Assembly (NCBI GenBank): GCA_938034165.1
Contig: CALHKP010000038.1
Coordinates: 22,943 to 86,942, forward strand
From: an uncultured Clostridia bacterium
Lineage (GTDB): Bacteria; Bacillota; Clostridia; Peptostreptococcales; Anaerovoracaceae
Direction of reading: 5' to 3'
Length of the DNA: 64,000 nt
Shown here: positions 37,800 through 46,126 of the stretch, one piece after another
Position numbering within the stretch: the stretch's first letter is position 1
Layout: each line of letters begins with the position of its first letter
Made by a program: the position numbers and the translations under genes
The notes under the pieces: generated by a model
What the model saw: only the letters and a program-made list of their open reading frames with translations
Database searches by the model: none
What the model was told of the DNA's origin: nothing

Positions 37800-38369
37800 T
37801 TACCTTTTTATGTCGCCGCCTGAAAGGTGAATATCATATACAGCTCTTTCTCCGCCTATGAATTTAGGTCTTGTTCTTGCGCATACAACATTTGCTTCGC
37901 CTATTTTCTTTGTTGCAATTCTAACAGGCACTGCTACCTTTTTCAGGTGCATGCCTATCAAAGTATCTCCGATATCCATACCTGCTGTCGCTTTAATTTC
38001 TTCTACAGCAACAGGATGCTTAGCATTCTGATATACAGTCATGGCAAAAGAGCCGCCGGCATGCATCTGTGGTACAACGTTTACGATTTCTGTACCCGGA
38101 AGAAGTGCATCCTTCTCTACGATTACAGCTCTGTTCAAGTGTTCGCAGCACTGCGCAGCAAGGTAAATTCCACGCTCTGATAAAACAGGGTAAACCGCAT
38201 CATATACAGCTTTTGCTGCATTGATATCAGAGTCCTTTCCAATATGAGCACCTTTGATCTCGCTGGATGAGCAGCCTATGATAAAAATATCACCTTTTTC
38301 GATATGTGCTTTTTCCAGTAATTCCAAAACTGCTTCGTGAGCTTCTTTGTAAATGCTTTCGTATGTCAT
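37800..38369 (-). CDS. DUF436 / TIGR01440 (YwlG-like) protein
   Basis: Conserved protein of unknown function (189 residues) of the UPF0340/YwlG group: FIIGCSSSEIKGAHIGKDSD near residue 32, YLAAQCCEHLNRAVIVEKDAL, and GMDIGDTLIGMHLK. The two adjacent Cys with His-Leu-Asn resemble a catalytic or metal-binding pocket, but no activity can be assigned. A GTG 9 bp upstream is in frame, but it overlaps the GGGGTGA ribosome site, so the ATG at 38369 is chosen. Last gene after ahcY (11-bp gap). Confidence 0.88.
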   Translation of the reverse strand: MTYESIYKEAHEAVLELLEKAHIEKGDIFIIGCSSSEIKGAHIGKDSDINAAKAVYDAVYPVLSERGIYLAAQCCEHLNRAVIVEKDALLPGTEIVNVVPQMHAGGSFAMTVYQNAKHPVAVEEIKATAGMDIGDTLIGMHLKKVAVPVRIATKKIGEANVVCARTRPKFIGGERAVYDIHLSGGDIKR

Positions 38370-38380
38370 ATAAATCACCC

Positions 38381-39637
38381 CTATTCTGACAAATCCCAGC
38401 TGTTTAAATATTTTTTCTGTTCATCAGTAAGCTCGTCAATTTCGATTCCCCATGCAGCAAGTTTTCTTCTTGCTATCAAGTCATCTATATTTTCGCTTAC
38501 ATCGATTACATGCTTATCAAGCTTTTCGTGATTTTCTTTTATGTAAAGTGCTGAAAGGAACTGAACAGCAAAGCTCAAATCCATGATTTCTGCAGGATGT
38601 CCGTCTGCTGCAGCAATATTAACCAGCTTTCCTTCACCTATAACATTTACAACTTTTCCGTTTTCTAATGTATATGCTATAATATTTGCTCTTGCTTCAG
38701 CCTTGTCTTTGCATTTTGCCTCAAGGTCAGCCATATCAATTTCGCAGTTGAAATGTCCTGCATTTGCAAGAATTGCTTGGTCTTTCATTGTCAGCATATG
38801 CTCTACAGTTATAGTTTTGCAACAGCCTGTAGCACTTACGAAAATATCTCCTAAAGGAGCCGCATCCTTCATTGGCATAACCTGATATCCATCCATTTTT
38901 GCTTCAATCGCTTTGATTGGATTTACTTCTGTTACGATGACATTTGCTCCCATAGCAGCAGCTCTCATTGCGATTCCTCGTCCGCACCAGCCATAGCCCA
39001 CTACGACTACTGTTTTAGCAGCAACTATAAGGTTAGTATTTCTCATAATGCTGTCCCATGTAGACTGACCTGTTCCGTATCTGTTATCAAAGAGATGTTT
39101 GCAGTCTGCATCATTTACAGCTACCATAGGAAATTTCAGAATTCCCTGCTTGTCCATAGCCTTAAGTCTGATTACACCTGTAGTTGTTTCTTCACAGCCA
39201 CCAATTACTTCTTCTCCGAGATCAGGTCTCTTTGTGTGAATCATAGTAACCAGGTCTGCACCATCGTCAATAATAATATTAGGCTTATGTTCAAGACACA
39301 TTTCTATATGTCTGTAGTATTCTTCATATGTAGCTCCGTGATATGCATATACCTTAAGTCCGTCGTCTACAAGAGCAGCTGCAACGTCATCTTGAGTTGA
39401 AAGTGAATTGCTTCCTGTGATGGCCATATCAGCACCTGCTGCAGCAAGAACTTTGCACAGATAAGCTGTCTTTGCTTCTAAATGAACAGAAAGGGAAATT
39501 TTCATTCCGGCAAAAGGTTTAGTCTTTGAATACTCTTCCTCTATTCCTCTTAGAAGAGGCATATTGTTTTTTACCCACTGAATCTTGTTATGTCCTGATT
39601 TTGCAAGGGATAAGTCTCTTATTTCGTAATCTTTCAT
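38381..39637 (-). CDS. ahcY: S-adenosylhomocysteine hydrolase
   Basis: Reversible NAD-dependent hydrolysis of S-adenosylhomocysteine to adenosine and homocysteine. Substrate residues lie in TGSNSLSTQDDVAAAL and IIDDGADLVTMIH, and CEETTTGVIRLKAM; the NAD-binding loop is VVVGYGWCGRGIAMRA. At 418 residues it is the short bacterial/archaeal type without the ~40-residue insertion. The longest frame starts at 39691, but AGGATT lies only before the ATG at 39637. It may act on alternative nucleosides as in some anaerobes; this cannot be told by eye. Confidence 0.93.
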   Translation of the reverse strand: MKDYEIRDLSLAKSGHNKIQWVKNNMPLLRGIEEEYSKTKPFAGMKISLSVHLEAKTAYLCKVLAAAGADMAITGSNSLSTQDDVAAALVDDGLKVYAYHGATYEEYYRHIEMCLEHKPNIIIDDGADLVTMIHTKRPDLGEEVIGGCEETTTGVIRLKAMDKQGILKFPMVAVNDADCKHLFDNRYGTGQSTWDSIMRNTNLIVAAKTVVVVGYGWCGRGIAMRAAAMGANVIVTEVNPIKAIEAKMDGYQVMPMKDAAPLGDIFVSATGCCKTITVEHMLTMKDQAILANAGHFNCEIDMADLEAKCKDKAEARANIIAYTLENGKVVNVIGEGKLVNIAAADGHPAEIMDLSFAVQFLSALYIKENHEKLDKHVIDVSENIDDLIARRKLAAWGIEIDELTDEQKKYLNSWDLSE

Positions 39638-39656
39638 AAATCCTCCATCATAGTGA

Positions 39657-39683
39657 ATGCAGCAACCGAAACGATTGCTGCAT
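39657..39683 (-). other. glmS-ahcY intergenic hairpin
   Basis: Perfect 9-bp stem ATGCAGCAA / TTGCTGCAT with a 9-nt loop, lying between the glmS stop and the ahcY ribosome site and lacking a T-run. Possibly an mRNA-processing or stability element; too small for a known SAH riboswitch. Confidence 0.45.
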
Positions 39684-39707
39684 ATATACACCTTTATAAG
39701 TATTTTC

Positions 39708-41546
39708 TTATTCTACAGTAACGCTCTTTGCAAGGTTCCTTGGTTTGTCGATAGCTTCGCCTTTTTCTTTTGCAACATAATATGCAAACAGCTGAAGCGG
39801 AACTACAGAAAGAAGTGGTGAAACTTCATCAGCACATTCAGGAATATAGAATGTTTCTGTGCTTTCTGCTTCTATCTTGGTTCTGCCTTCTTTTGCAATT
39901 GATACAACATGTGCAAGTCTTGCCTTGACTTCTACGATGTTTGAATACATCTTGTCAAACAGGAAGTCCTGAGTTGCAAGTGCAATAACAATTGTATCAG
40001 GTTCCATAAGAGCGATTGTACCATGTTTCAGCTCACCTGCCGCGATAGCAAATGAGTTAATATATGAGATTTCCTTAAGTTTAAGTGAGCCTTCGTATGC
40101 AACAGCTGAATCGATTCCTCTACCGATGAAGAATACCTGAGTTCTGTTATACAGATGCTTTGCAAGATGTTCCAGTTCAGGAGCCTTTGCTAAAACTTTT
40201 TCTACTTTTTCAGGCATAGCCTTAAGTTCATCGATTATACAATTGTAATATTCTTCTGTTACTGTTCCTCTCAAATCAGCAAGGTAAAGAGCAATCAGAT
40301 ACATGCATACCAACTGAGTAGTATATGCCTTTGTTGAAGCTACTGCAATTTCAGGTCCTGCCCATGTGTAGAACACGTCGTCGGATTCTCTTGCAACCGA
40401 GCTTCCTACAACATTTACAACTGAAAGAATTCTTGCGCCCTTTGATTTCGCTTCTCTCAGAGCAGCAAGTGTATCTAATGTTTCACCTGACTGGCTGATT
40501 GCGATAAACAAAGTGTGCTCATCGATAAACGGATCTCTGTATCTGAATTCTGAGGCAACATCCACTTCAACAGGAATTCTTGCCATCTTTTCGATAGCAT
40601 ATTTTCCTACAAGACCTGCATGGTAAGCTGTTCCACATGCCACGATGTAAATCTTGTTGTAGTGTTCAAGGTCTTCTGCAGTTAATGAAATTCCATCAAG
40701 CTTAACTTTTCCGTTTTCGTCAAGTCTTCTGAGAAGTGTTTCGCTGATTGCTTTTGGCTGTTCATGTATTTCCTTAAGCATGAAGTGATCATATCCGCCC
40801 TTTTCGGCGTCCTCAAGGCTCCATTCAATTTTCATCAACTCGTGCTTAACTTCCTGTCTATCCTTGTTGAATATTTTAACCTCATCAGGCGTACAGATGA
40901 GCATTTCGTCATTTTCGATAAGATATATATCGTTGATATATTTCAAAAGAGCCGGAATATCTGAAGCGATAAAGCTACAACCCTTTCCTACCCCTGCGAT
41001 AAGAGGAGCATCTTTTCTGTATGCAACTATTTTGTCAGGTGTATCAGCTGCTATGACTCCGATTGCATATGCACCCTTCATTCTCTGGATTGCATCATAA
41101 ACAGCATCTTCTAAATTTCCGCCGTTTTCGTCATAAAGCAGACCTACAAGGTGTGCAATAACTTCTGTGTCAGTTTCTGTCTTGAAGTGAACACCATGTT
41201 CTTCTATAAGTTCATTTCTGAGTTCTACGTAGTTTTCTACGATTCCGTTATGAACTACTGCTACAGTTCCTTTTTCATTTGTATGAGGATGAGCATTGAT
41301 ATCGGATGGCTCTCCATGTGTAGCCCATCTTGTATGACCGATTCCTGTTGTACCGTTCAGTGTTTTTCCTGCCAGCTTAGCCTGAAGGTCATCAATTCCA
41401 CCCTTGCATTTTACAACATCCAGCTTTCCGTTGTCCTGAATTGCAACTCCTGCTGAGTCATATCCTCTGTATTCCAGCTTTCTTAAGCCTTCAACTATAA
41501 TGCCGCATGCACTCTCATGTCCGACATATCCTACTATTCCGCACAT
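39708..41546 (-). CDS. glmS: Glutamine--fructose-6-phosphate aminotransferase
   Basis: Makes glucosamine-6-phosphate, the entry to amino-sugar synthesis. N-terminal Ntn glutamine amidotransferase starting MCGIVGYVGHESA (Cys2 nucleophile), with GIGHTRWATHG; two SIS domains with IACGTAYHAGLVGK, AISQSGETLDTL and GRGIDSAVAYEGSLKLKE; C-terminal KPRNLAKSVTVE. Length 612. It lies 23 bp downstream of glmM, so there is no room for the glmS ribozyme often found upstream in Firmicutes. GGGAGGAG precedes the ATG. Confidence 0.97.
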   Translation of the reverse strand: MCGIVGYVGHESACGIIVEGLRKLEYRGYDSAGVAIQDNGKLDVVKCKGGIDDLQAKLAGKTLNGTTGIGHTRWATHGEPSDINAHPHTNEKGTVAVVHNGIVENYVELRNELIEEHGVHFKTETDTEVIAHLVGLLYDENGGNLEDAVYDAIQRMKGAYAIGVIAADTPDKIVAYRKDAPLIAGVGKGCSFIASDIPALLKYINDIYLIENDEMLICTPDEVKIFNKDRQEVKHELMKIEWSLEDAEKGGYDHFMLKEIHEQPKAISETLLRRLDENGKVKLDGISLTAEDLEHYNKIYIVACGTAYHAGLVGKYAIEKMARIPVEVDVASEFRYRDPFIDEHTLFIAISQSGETLDTLAALREAKSKGARILSVVNVVGSSVARESDDVFYTWAGPEIAVASTKAYTTQLVCMYLIALYLADLRGTVTEEYYNCIIDELKAMPEKVEKVLAKAPELEHLAKHLYNRTQVFFIGRGIDSAVAYEGSLKLKEISYINSFAIAAGELKHGTIALMEPDTIVIALATQDFLFDKMYSNIVEVKARLAHVVSIAKEGRTKIEAESTETFYIPECADEVSPLLSVVPLQLFAYYVAKEKGEAIDKPRNLAKSVTVE

Positions 41547-41569
41547 ATTATTTTACTCCTCCCAAATGT

Positions 41570-42925
41570 TTATTTTCCGAATTTATTGCTTATCAAAGCT
41601 GCCAGAGATTCTGCCAACTCAGTGATTCTCTCTATATCTGTTCCTTCTATCATTACTCTTACCAAAGGTTCTGTTCCCGAAGGTCTAATCAGAAGTCTTC
41701 CGCTTCCTTCCATTTCGTCTTCGATTGCTTTGATTTCTGCTGCAACCTCAGGATCATTCATGTATGTTTTCTTACTTTCGTTAGCTACTTTTGCATTAAC
41801 AAGTACCTGTGGGAAAATCTCAATTTCCGCAGAAAGTTCAGAAGCTTTCTTTCCTGAGTTTTTCAATGCTTTCATGAACTGTAGCGATGACAAACATCCG
41901 TCTCCTGTAGTTGTATGATTCAGGAAGATAATATGTCCTGACTGTTCTCCGCCGATTACACAACCTGACTCAAGCATTGATTCAAGAACGTATCTATCCC
42001 CAACTTTAGTTACATCTACTTCTGCACCGATTACATCGTTCACATACTTATGAAATCCGATATTACTCATTACTGTTGCAGTTACTTTGTTTTCTGCAAG
42101 TTCTCCGGAATCCTTCAGCATCTTTGCACATATACATATAGTCTTGTCGCCATCGATAATTTCGCCTTTTTCGTCCACTACAATCAGTCTGTCAGCATCA
42201 CCGTCAAAAGCAAGTCCTATATCAGCTCCTGTTTCTTTTACTGTTTTCATCAAAAGCTCCGGATGTGTAGAACCGATATTGTCATTGATATTGATTCCAT
42301 TCGGATCGCATCCTATTACTGTAACATCTGCACCGAGACTTTTATAAACAGTCGGTGAAGTAACATATGAAGCACCGTTTGCACAATCCAGAACAATCTT
42401 CATTCCATCAAGACGCGTATCAATTGTCGAAAGAAGAAAATCACAGTAAAGCTTAACTGCATCCTCTCCTGCATCAAGGCATTTACCAAGACTTTCGCCA
42501 ATCATATGCTGATTAGTGTCTATGCCTCTTATGATTATGTCTTCTATCTCTTCTTCAATTGAATCGTCAAGTTTGAATCCTTCTCCGTTGAAGAATTTAA
42601 TTCCGTTATATTCAAATGAGTTATGTGAAGCTGAAATAACAACACCTGCATCTGCACCATACTTCTTGGTTAGGTATGCAACTGCCGGAGTAGGAATAAC
42701 CCCAACCTTTATTACATTACCTCCTACAGCAAGAATTCCTGCTGTAAGCGCATTTTCCAGCATGTCACCGGATACTCTTGTATCCATACCTATAACAAAA
42801 ACGGGTCTTTTGTTTTCTTTTCCTAAAACGGAAGCTCCTGCTTTTCCAAGGTTGAATGCCAGCTCAGGTGTAAGTTCCGAGTTCGCAACTCCTCTCACAC
42901 CATCAGTTCCAAATAGTCTACCCAT
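41570..42925 (-). CDS. glmM: Phosphoglucosamine mutase
   Basis: Interconverts GlcN-6-P and GlcN-1-P for UDP-GlcNAc synthesis. Start MGRLFGTDGVRGVAN; the catalytic phosphoserine loop GVVISASHNSFEYNGIKFF (about residue 100); metal loop FDGDADRLIVVD; sugar loop GGEQSGHIIF; phosphate loop RPSGTEPLVRVM. Length 451. It is followed by glmS and preceded by cdaR and cdaA; GlmM is known to bind and inhibit CdaA in Bacillus and related species, so this order links wall precursor flux to c-di-AMP. Confidence 0.97.
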   Translation of the reverse strand: MGRLFGTDGVRGVANSELTPELAFNLGKAGASVLGKENKRPVFVIGMDTRVSGDMLENALTAGILAVGGNVIKVGVIPTPAVAYLTKKYGADAGVVISASHNSFEYNGIKFFNGEGFKLDDSIEEEIEDIIIRGIDTNQHMIGESLGKCLDAGEDAVKLYCDFLLSTIDTRLDGMKIVLDCANGASYVTSPTVYKSLGADVTVIGCDPNGININDNIGSTHPELLMKTVKETGADIGLAFDGDADRLIVVDEKGEIIDGDKTICICAKMLKDSGELAENKVTATVMSNIGFHKYVNDVIGAEVDVTKVGDRYVLESMLESGCVIGGEQSGHIIFLNHTTTGDGCLSSLQFMKALKNSGKKASELSAEIEIFPQVLVNAKVANESKKTYMNDPEVAAEIKAIEDEMEGSGRLLIRPSGTEPLVRVMIEGTDIERITELAESLAALISNKFGK

Positions 42926-42968
42926 ATTTTCCTCCTAAATCTGTCTTTCTTAAATCCTATGTCTCAGT

Positions 42969-44162
42969 TTATTCCACTGTGATATTTCCTGTGTCTCTGC
43001 TCAATTCAATATTCAGCACATTCTTTTTGCATTTTACCGAAAGTTTCACGCTATATGTTCCGGAATCAAGGCCCGAAACATCTGCCGTAATTGTAATATC
43101 GTCTTTTGAAATACTATCTATTACACTTTTTTTGTCTCTAATTGTAACCGTAACACTAAAATCACTGTCAAAAGAATATTTTCCGGATTCCGATGCTCCC
43201 TGCAAATCAATGTCCTGAGAACTGAATGTAAATGATTTTTCAATCAAGGATTCCGCTGAAACCACAGCCACCATATCATCATTCTTTTCTGATAGAATTA
43301 TTCCTTCAGGTAAATTCAAATTAAGCACTATTTTGCTTCCATCTGAAACATTTGTTATATCTATGGCATCCGCAGTTATTGAATCGATTTTCTTTAAATC
43401 GCTGCTTCTACCTGCTAATATAACTTCTTTTGGTATAGAAACCTTTCTATTAAGGCCATCTGTTGAATTATCTGTTACAGGCACATTCAGCTTTACGGTT
43501 TTTATTTTCGAAATTATCGATTCCACAACCACGCTACGGTTACTCAATTCAACGCGTTCAACCTTTTTACCATTCTTATCTACAGGTGTAAGGTCACAAA
43601 CATTTTTAGTAGCTTCTTCTCCTACTTTAGATACATCTATCTTTCCGGATGCTTCCGTTACTGATCTTACAAGCGACTCCGCACCCTTTACCTCTACAGT
43701 ATCAAAACTTGTCGAAACGGTCTCACATTCGTTTGGTTTCTCCAGTTCGCCTGTGTAGCTGATTGTTACGGGAACTTCTTTTGAATCGAGATCTTCTATT
43801 GTAACAGAAACCTTGCTCATGCTCTTCTTAGTTACGGAAACACCATCAGGCGCCTTTACCGAAACATTAAGTTCGTTTTCGCCCTTCAGAGCTGACGAAA
43901 GATCAACAGTTGCAGAAATATCATCTGAATCAATTCTCGAAATTTCCGCTCTGCTTCCGGATATCTGTACATCTATGGAATATGCACTGGATTTGCTCAT
44001 GGCAAGTCCGTATTGCTCAATCACTTCTGAATTTGTAAACTTGATTTCTACATTTTTTACAGTTCTCTCCGCTATAGGATTTATCTCACCTACTACATAA
44101 GCCCAAAGACAAATTGCCAATACAATAGAGAGCACCATGTTGAATTTTTTATTTCCCAGCAT
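42969..44162 (-). CDS. cdaR: YbbR-domain protein CdaR, regulator of diadenylate cyclase
   Basis: Membrane-anchored protein with one N-terminal helix (NMVLSIVLAICLWAYVVGEI) and about four YbbR repeats of 80-90 residues outside the membrane; 397 residues. CdaR modulates CdaA in Firmicutes. The start overlaps the cdaA end by 14 bp with GGGGAT at proper spacing. No catalytic motif is expected or seen. Confidence 0.92.
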   Translation of the reverse strand: MLGNKKFNMVLSIVLAICLWAYVVGEINPIAERTVKNVEIKFTNSEVIEQYGLAMSKSSAYSIDVQISGSRAEISRIDSDDISATVDLSSALKGENELNVSVKAPDGVSVTKKSMSKVSVTIEDLDSKEVPVTISYTGELEKPNECETVSTSFDTVEVKGAESLVRSVTEASGKIDVSKVGEEATKNVCDLTPVDKNGKKVERVELSNRSVVVESIISKIKTVKLNVPVTDNSTDGLNRKVSIPKEVILAGRSSDLKKIDSITADAIDITNVSDGSKIVLNLNLPEGIILSEKNDDMVAVVSAESLIEKSFTFSSQDIDLQGASESGKYSFDSDFSVTVTIRDKKSVIDSISKDDITITADVSGLDSGTYSVKLSVKCKKNVLNIELSRDTGNITVE

Positions 44163-44997
44163 CTTTATTCATCCCCATCTTACCTTTAATTTTTGTCAGT
44201 ATCTGCGCATTGTCATCATCCGAAGGTATGTATAAGTTTAGGAACATCTTCTCTACTGCCTTTGAATCCAGGAATCTCTTGAGCTTTCCGCCTGATGCAA
44301 CAGATATAACTCCTGTTTCCTCACTTACAATCAAAGTAAGCGCATCCGAGTTCTCGGTTATACCGATTCCGGCTCTGTGACGTGTTCCCAGGTTCTTGTT
44401 CAGCTCCTTATCTGCTGTCAAAGGAAGAACGCATCCTGCTGCCCTGACTCTGTCGCCTCTGATGATAACCGCTCCATCATGAAGCGGTGCACCCTCATAG
44501 AAAATATTTCCCAAGAGTTGCGCTGAAATTTCTGCATCAACAATAGTACCGGTCTCGATAATATCTGTCAAAGGCACTTCTCTTTCGATTACAATCAAAG
44601 CACCTGTTCGCGTTTCAGAAAAAGATGATATTGCTTTTACGAATTCATCAGTTATTTCCTTTGCCTTAGCCTTGTCAACCTGACCGAACGTATTCTTGCC
44701 AAGCTTACTTCTTCCCACATATTCAAGACCTCTTCTGAGTTCAGGCTGAAATACAACTACAAGAGCAATAACACCCATAGTCATCGTTCCCTTCAAAATC
44801 CAGTTCAGCGTATAGAGGTGAAGAATATCAGACAACAAAAAAGTGAGAACCAAAACAATCAGCCCTTTTACCAGCTGCTGTGCTCTAGTCTCCCTTATAA
44901 ATCCGAGTATTTTATAAAAAATGAATGCAACTACTGTAATATCAAGCACATCCATTATGCTTATTCCTGCAATTATATTTGAAAAAAAGTCACTCAT
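44149..44997 (-). CDS. cdaA: Diadenylate cyclase CdaA
   Basis: Membrane c-di-AMP synthase. Three N-terminal membrane segments (residues about 10-75), then the DAC domain with PLHDGAVIIRGDRV (DGA motif) and LGTRHRAGIGITE (RHR motif), the two catalytic signatures. Length 282. First gene of cdaA-cdaR-glmM-glmS-ahcY-DUF436, transcribed from the TTGATA-17-TAAAAT promoter at 45030-45058. AGGGAGAAAG precedes the ATG. Confidence 0.97.
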   Translation of the reverse strand: MSDFFSNIIAGISIMDVLDITVVAFIFYKILGFIRETRAQQLVKGLIVLVLTFLLSDILHLYTLNWILKGTMTMGVIALVVVFQPELRRGLEYVGRSKLGKNTFGQVDKAKAKEITDEFVKAISSFSETRTGALIVIEREVPLTDIIETGTIVDAEISAQLLGNIFYEGAPLHDGAVIIRGDRVRAAGCVLPLTADKELNKNLGTRHRAGIGITENSDALTLIVSEETGVISVASGGKLKRFLDSKAVEKMFLNLYIPSDDDNAQILTKIKGKMGMNKDAGK

Positions 44998-45029
44998 AAT
45001 ATCTTTCTCCCTAAATTCTATTACATTAT

Positions 45030-45058
45030 ATTTTACTAAAAAAGCGCGAAAATATCAA
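45030..45058 (-). promoter_or_regulatory. Promoter for the cdaA operon
   Basis: Minus strand: -35 TTGATA (45053-45058), 17-nt spacer, -10 TAAAAT (45030-45035), about 30 bp before the cdaA start. A further TATAAT near 45090 lacks a good -35. Confidence 0.7.
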
Positions 45059-45148
45059 TACTATGCTAGAATTTATGTGTGTATATTATATGTTGAAAAC
45101 TTGTTATTATCAGAGAATTATATGTATCATTCTTGTACAAATTTTCCT

Positions 45149-45189
45149 GCAAAAAAGGACAGGCATCATATGTACCTGTCCTTTTTTGC
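45149..45189 (-). terminator. Terminator after hpf
   Basis: Perfect 15-bp stem GCAAAAAAGGACAGG / CCTGTCCTTTTTTGC with an 11-nt loop; T-rich on both strands. It closes the hpf transcript before the cdaA promoter. Confidence 0.88.
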
Positions 45190-45230
45190 GTGTATCAGTT
45201 ATCCTATCTCAATTTAATCCTTTTAACATT

Positions 45231-45755
45231 CTAGTATCTGGTGTCAAGTACACCATAGTTACCATCTTTTCTCTTATATACTACGTTTACACTGTCAGTT
45301 TCCATATTCAGATAAACGAAAAAGTCATGCTGAAGCATTTCCATCTCAAGAATTGCTTCTTCTACATCCATAGGAACCAAATCAAACTTTTTGGTTCTTA
45401 CTACAGTAAGTGGTTCTTCCTCTTCGATATCAGGAAGAGCTTCAAATCTTACTGATTTATTGTCATTGTAGCGTTTCTGAAGCTTACCCTTGAATTTTGC
45501 CATCTGGCTTGACAGCTTGTCAACAGCCTTATCTATACCTTCATAGATATCGGTTGTTACTTCCTCTGCTCTGAAAACAGCGCCCTTCGCATTGATATTA
45601 ACCTCAATCTTATCCTTGCCACGTTCCTGTGACAATACTACTTTTACATCAATGTCATCTGAAAAGTATTTGCCGAGTCTCTCAAATTTCTTATCAATTG
45701 TGTCTTCTAAATGCTTGTAAGTGTTGAAATTTTTGCCTGTGATTGTAATCTTCAT
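45231..45755 (-). CDS. hpf: Long-form ribosome hibernation promoting factor (RaiA/HPF family)
   Basis: Binds 30S subunits in stationary phase and dimerises 70S ribosomes. N-terminal RaiA-like domain (MKITITGKNFNTYKHLED, about 1-100) and the C-terminal dimerisation domain of the long form, with LVPMDVEEAILEMEMLQHDF and NVVYKRKDGNYGVLD; 174 residues. AAGGAGGTC precedes the ATG. An extended -10 promoter is about 50 bp upstream, and a structured RNA of the raiA type lies beyond it. Confidence 0.96.
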   Translation of the reverse strand: MKITITGKNFNTYKHLEDTIDKKFERLGKYFSDDIDVKVVLSQERGKDKIEVNINAKGAVFRAEEVTTDIYEGIDKAVDKLSSQMAKFKGKLQKRYNDNKSVRFEALPDIEEEEPLTVVRTKKFDLVPMDVEEAILEMEMLQHDFFVYLNMETDSVNVVYKRKDGNYGVLDTRY

Positions 45756-45806
45756 AAGATGACCTCCTTATAACCGGTTTTTGATTGCCGGTGTTTTTAT
45801 AGCTCT

Positions 45807-45817
45807 ATTATAGCATA
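45807..45817 (-). promoter_or_regulatory. Extended -10 promoter for hpf
   Basis: Minus strand TATGCTATAAT: TRTGn extension plus consensus -10 (ATTATA at 45807-45812 on the plus strand). The -35 (AGTGAC) is weak. The leader holds a small ACCGG/CCGGT hairpin. Confidence 0.7.
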
Positions 45818-45884
45818 CTTTTCTGAAAAGTCACTTATTTTATGTGAAAATTAGCTGAAAATTTAAAAATTAGTTCATAGGGTT

Positions 45885-45929
45885 TTTTCGGCACTTCCCT
45901 GCGCTTCACGCAGACTGATTTTCGGCACT
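45885..45929 (-). repeat. AGTGCCGAAAA direct repeat flanking a small hairpin
   Basis: On the minus strand AGTGCCGAAAA occurs twice, about 34 bp apart, either side of a CTGCG / CGCAG hairpin, directly after the U-tract of the structured RNA and before the hpf promoter. Could be a 3' part of the RNA, a second small hairpin element or a protein site. Confidence 0.45.
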
Positions 45930-46122
45930 AAAAAACGGCATTGCAGCTATCTGCCTGACCTGGTCTTTGCCCCCACACTCGCCTTTACCGGAATTTTTCC
46001 GAGGACTTACTTCTAAGCTACGCCATGATCACTGCCGCCTTGCGGACCAGCTTACGTGGATCCCTTTGCCCGTAACTGGCTTGGATTTTCAACCACAGAC
46101 ACAGATAGCTGCAATGCCGTTT
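45930..46122 (-). ncRNA. Structured RNA, probable raiA-motif RNA
   Basis: A perfect 18-bp closing stem (CGGCATTGCAGCTATCTG at 45936-45953 against its complement at 46102-46119, extendable by three A-T pairs) encloses about 148 nt that can form CCAG(U)UACG / CGUAAGCUGG, CCGC / GCGG, CUUA / UAAG and CGGAA / UUCCG hairpins. On the minus strand the closing stem is followed by six T, as for an independent RNA ending in its own terminator. It lies between comF and hpf (raiA), the genomic position for which the raiA motif RNA was named. Class assignment rests on context and size; I could not compare the consensus. 6S or SRP RNA are less likely alternatives. Confidence 0.6.
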
Positions 46123-46126
46123 AAGG

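Noticed and set aside
39638..39707. SAH riboswitch upstream of ahcY
   Set aside because: Only 70 bp are available and they contain one simple 9-bp hairpin.
45930..46122. SRP RNA, because GGTCCGCAAGGCGGCAG resembles the SRP helix-8 loop region
   Set aside because: The conserved symmetric loop partner (GTCAGG directly 5' of it) is not in the right place; position next to hpf fits raiA RNA better.
45930..46122. 6S RNA
   Set aside because: Size and closing stem fit, but the interior forms several separate hairpins rather than one bubbled rod, and the context points to raiA RNA.
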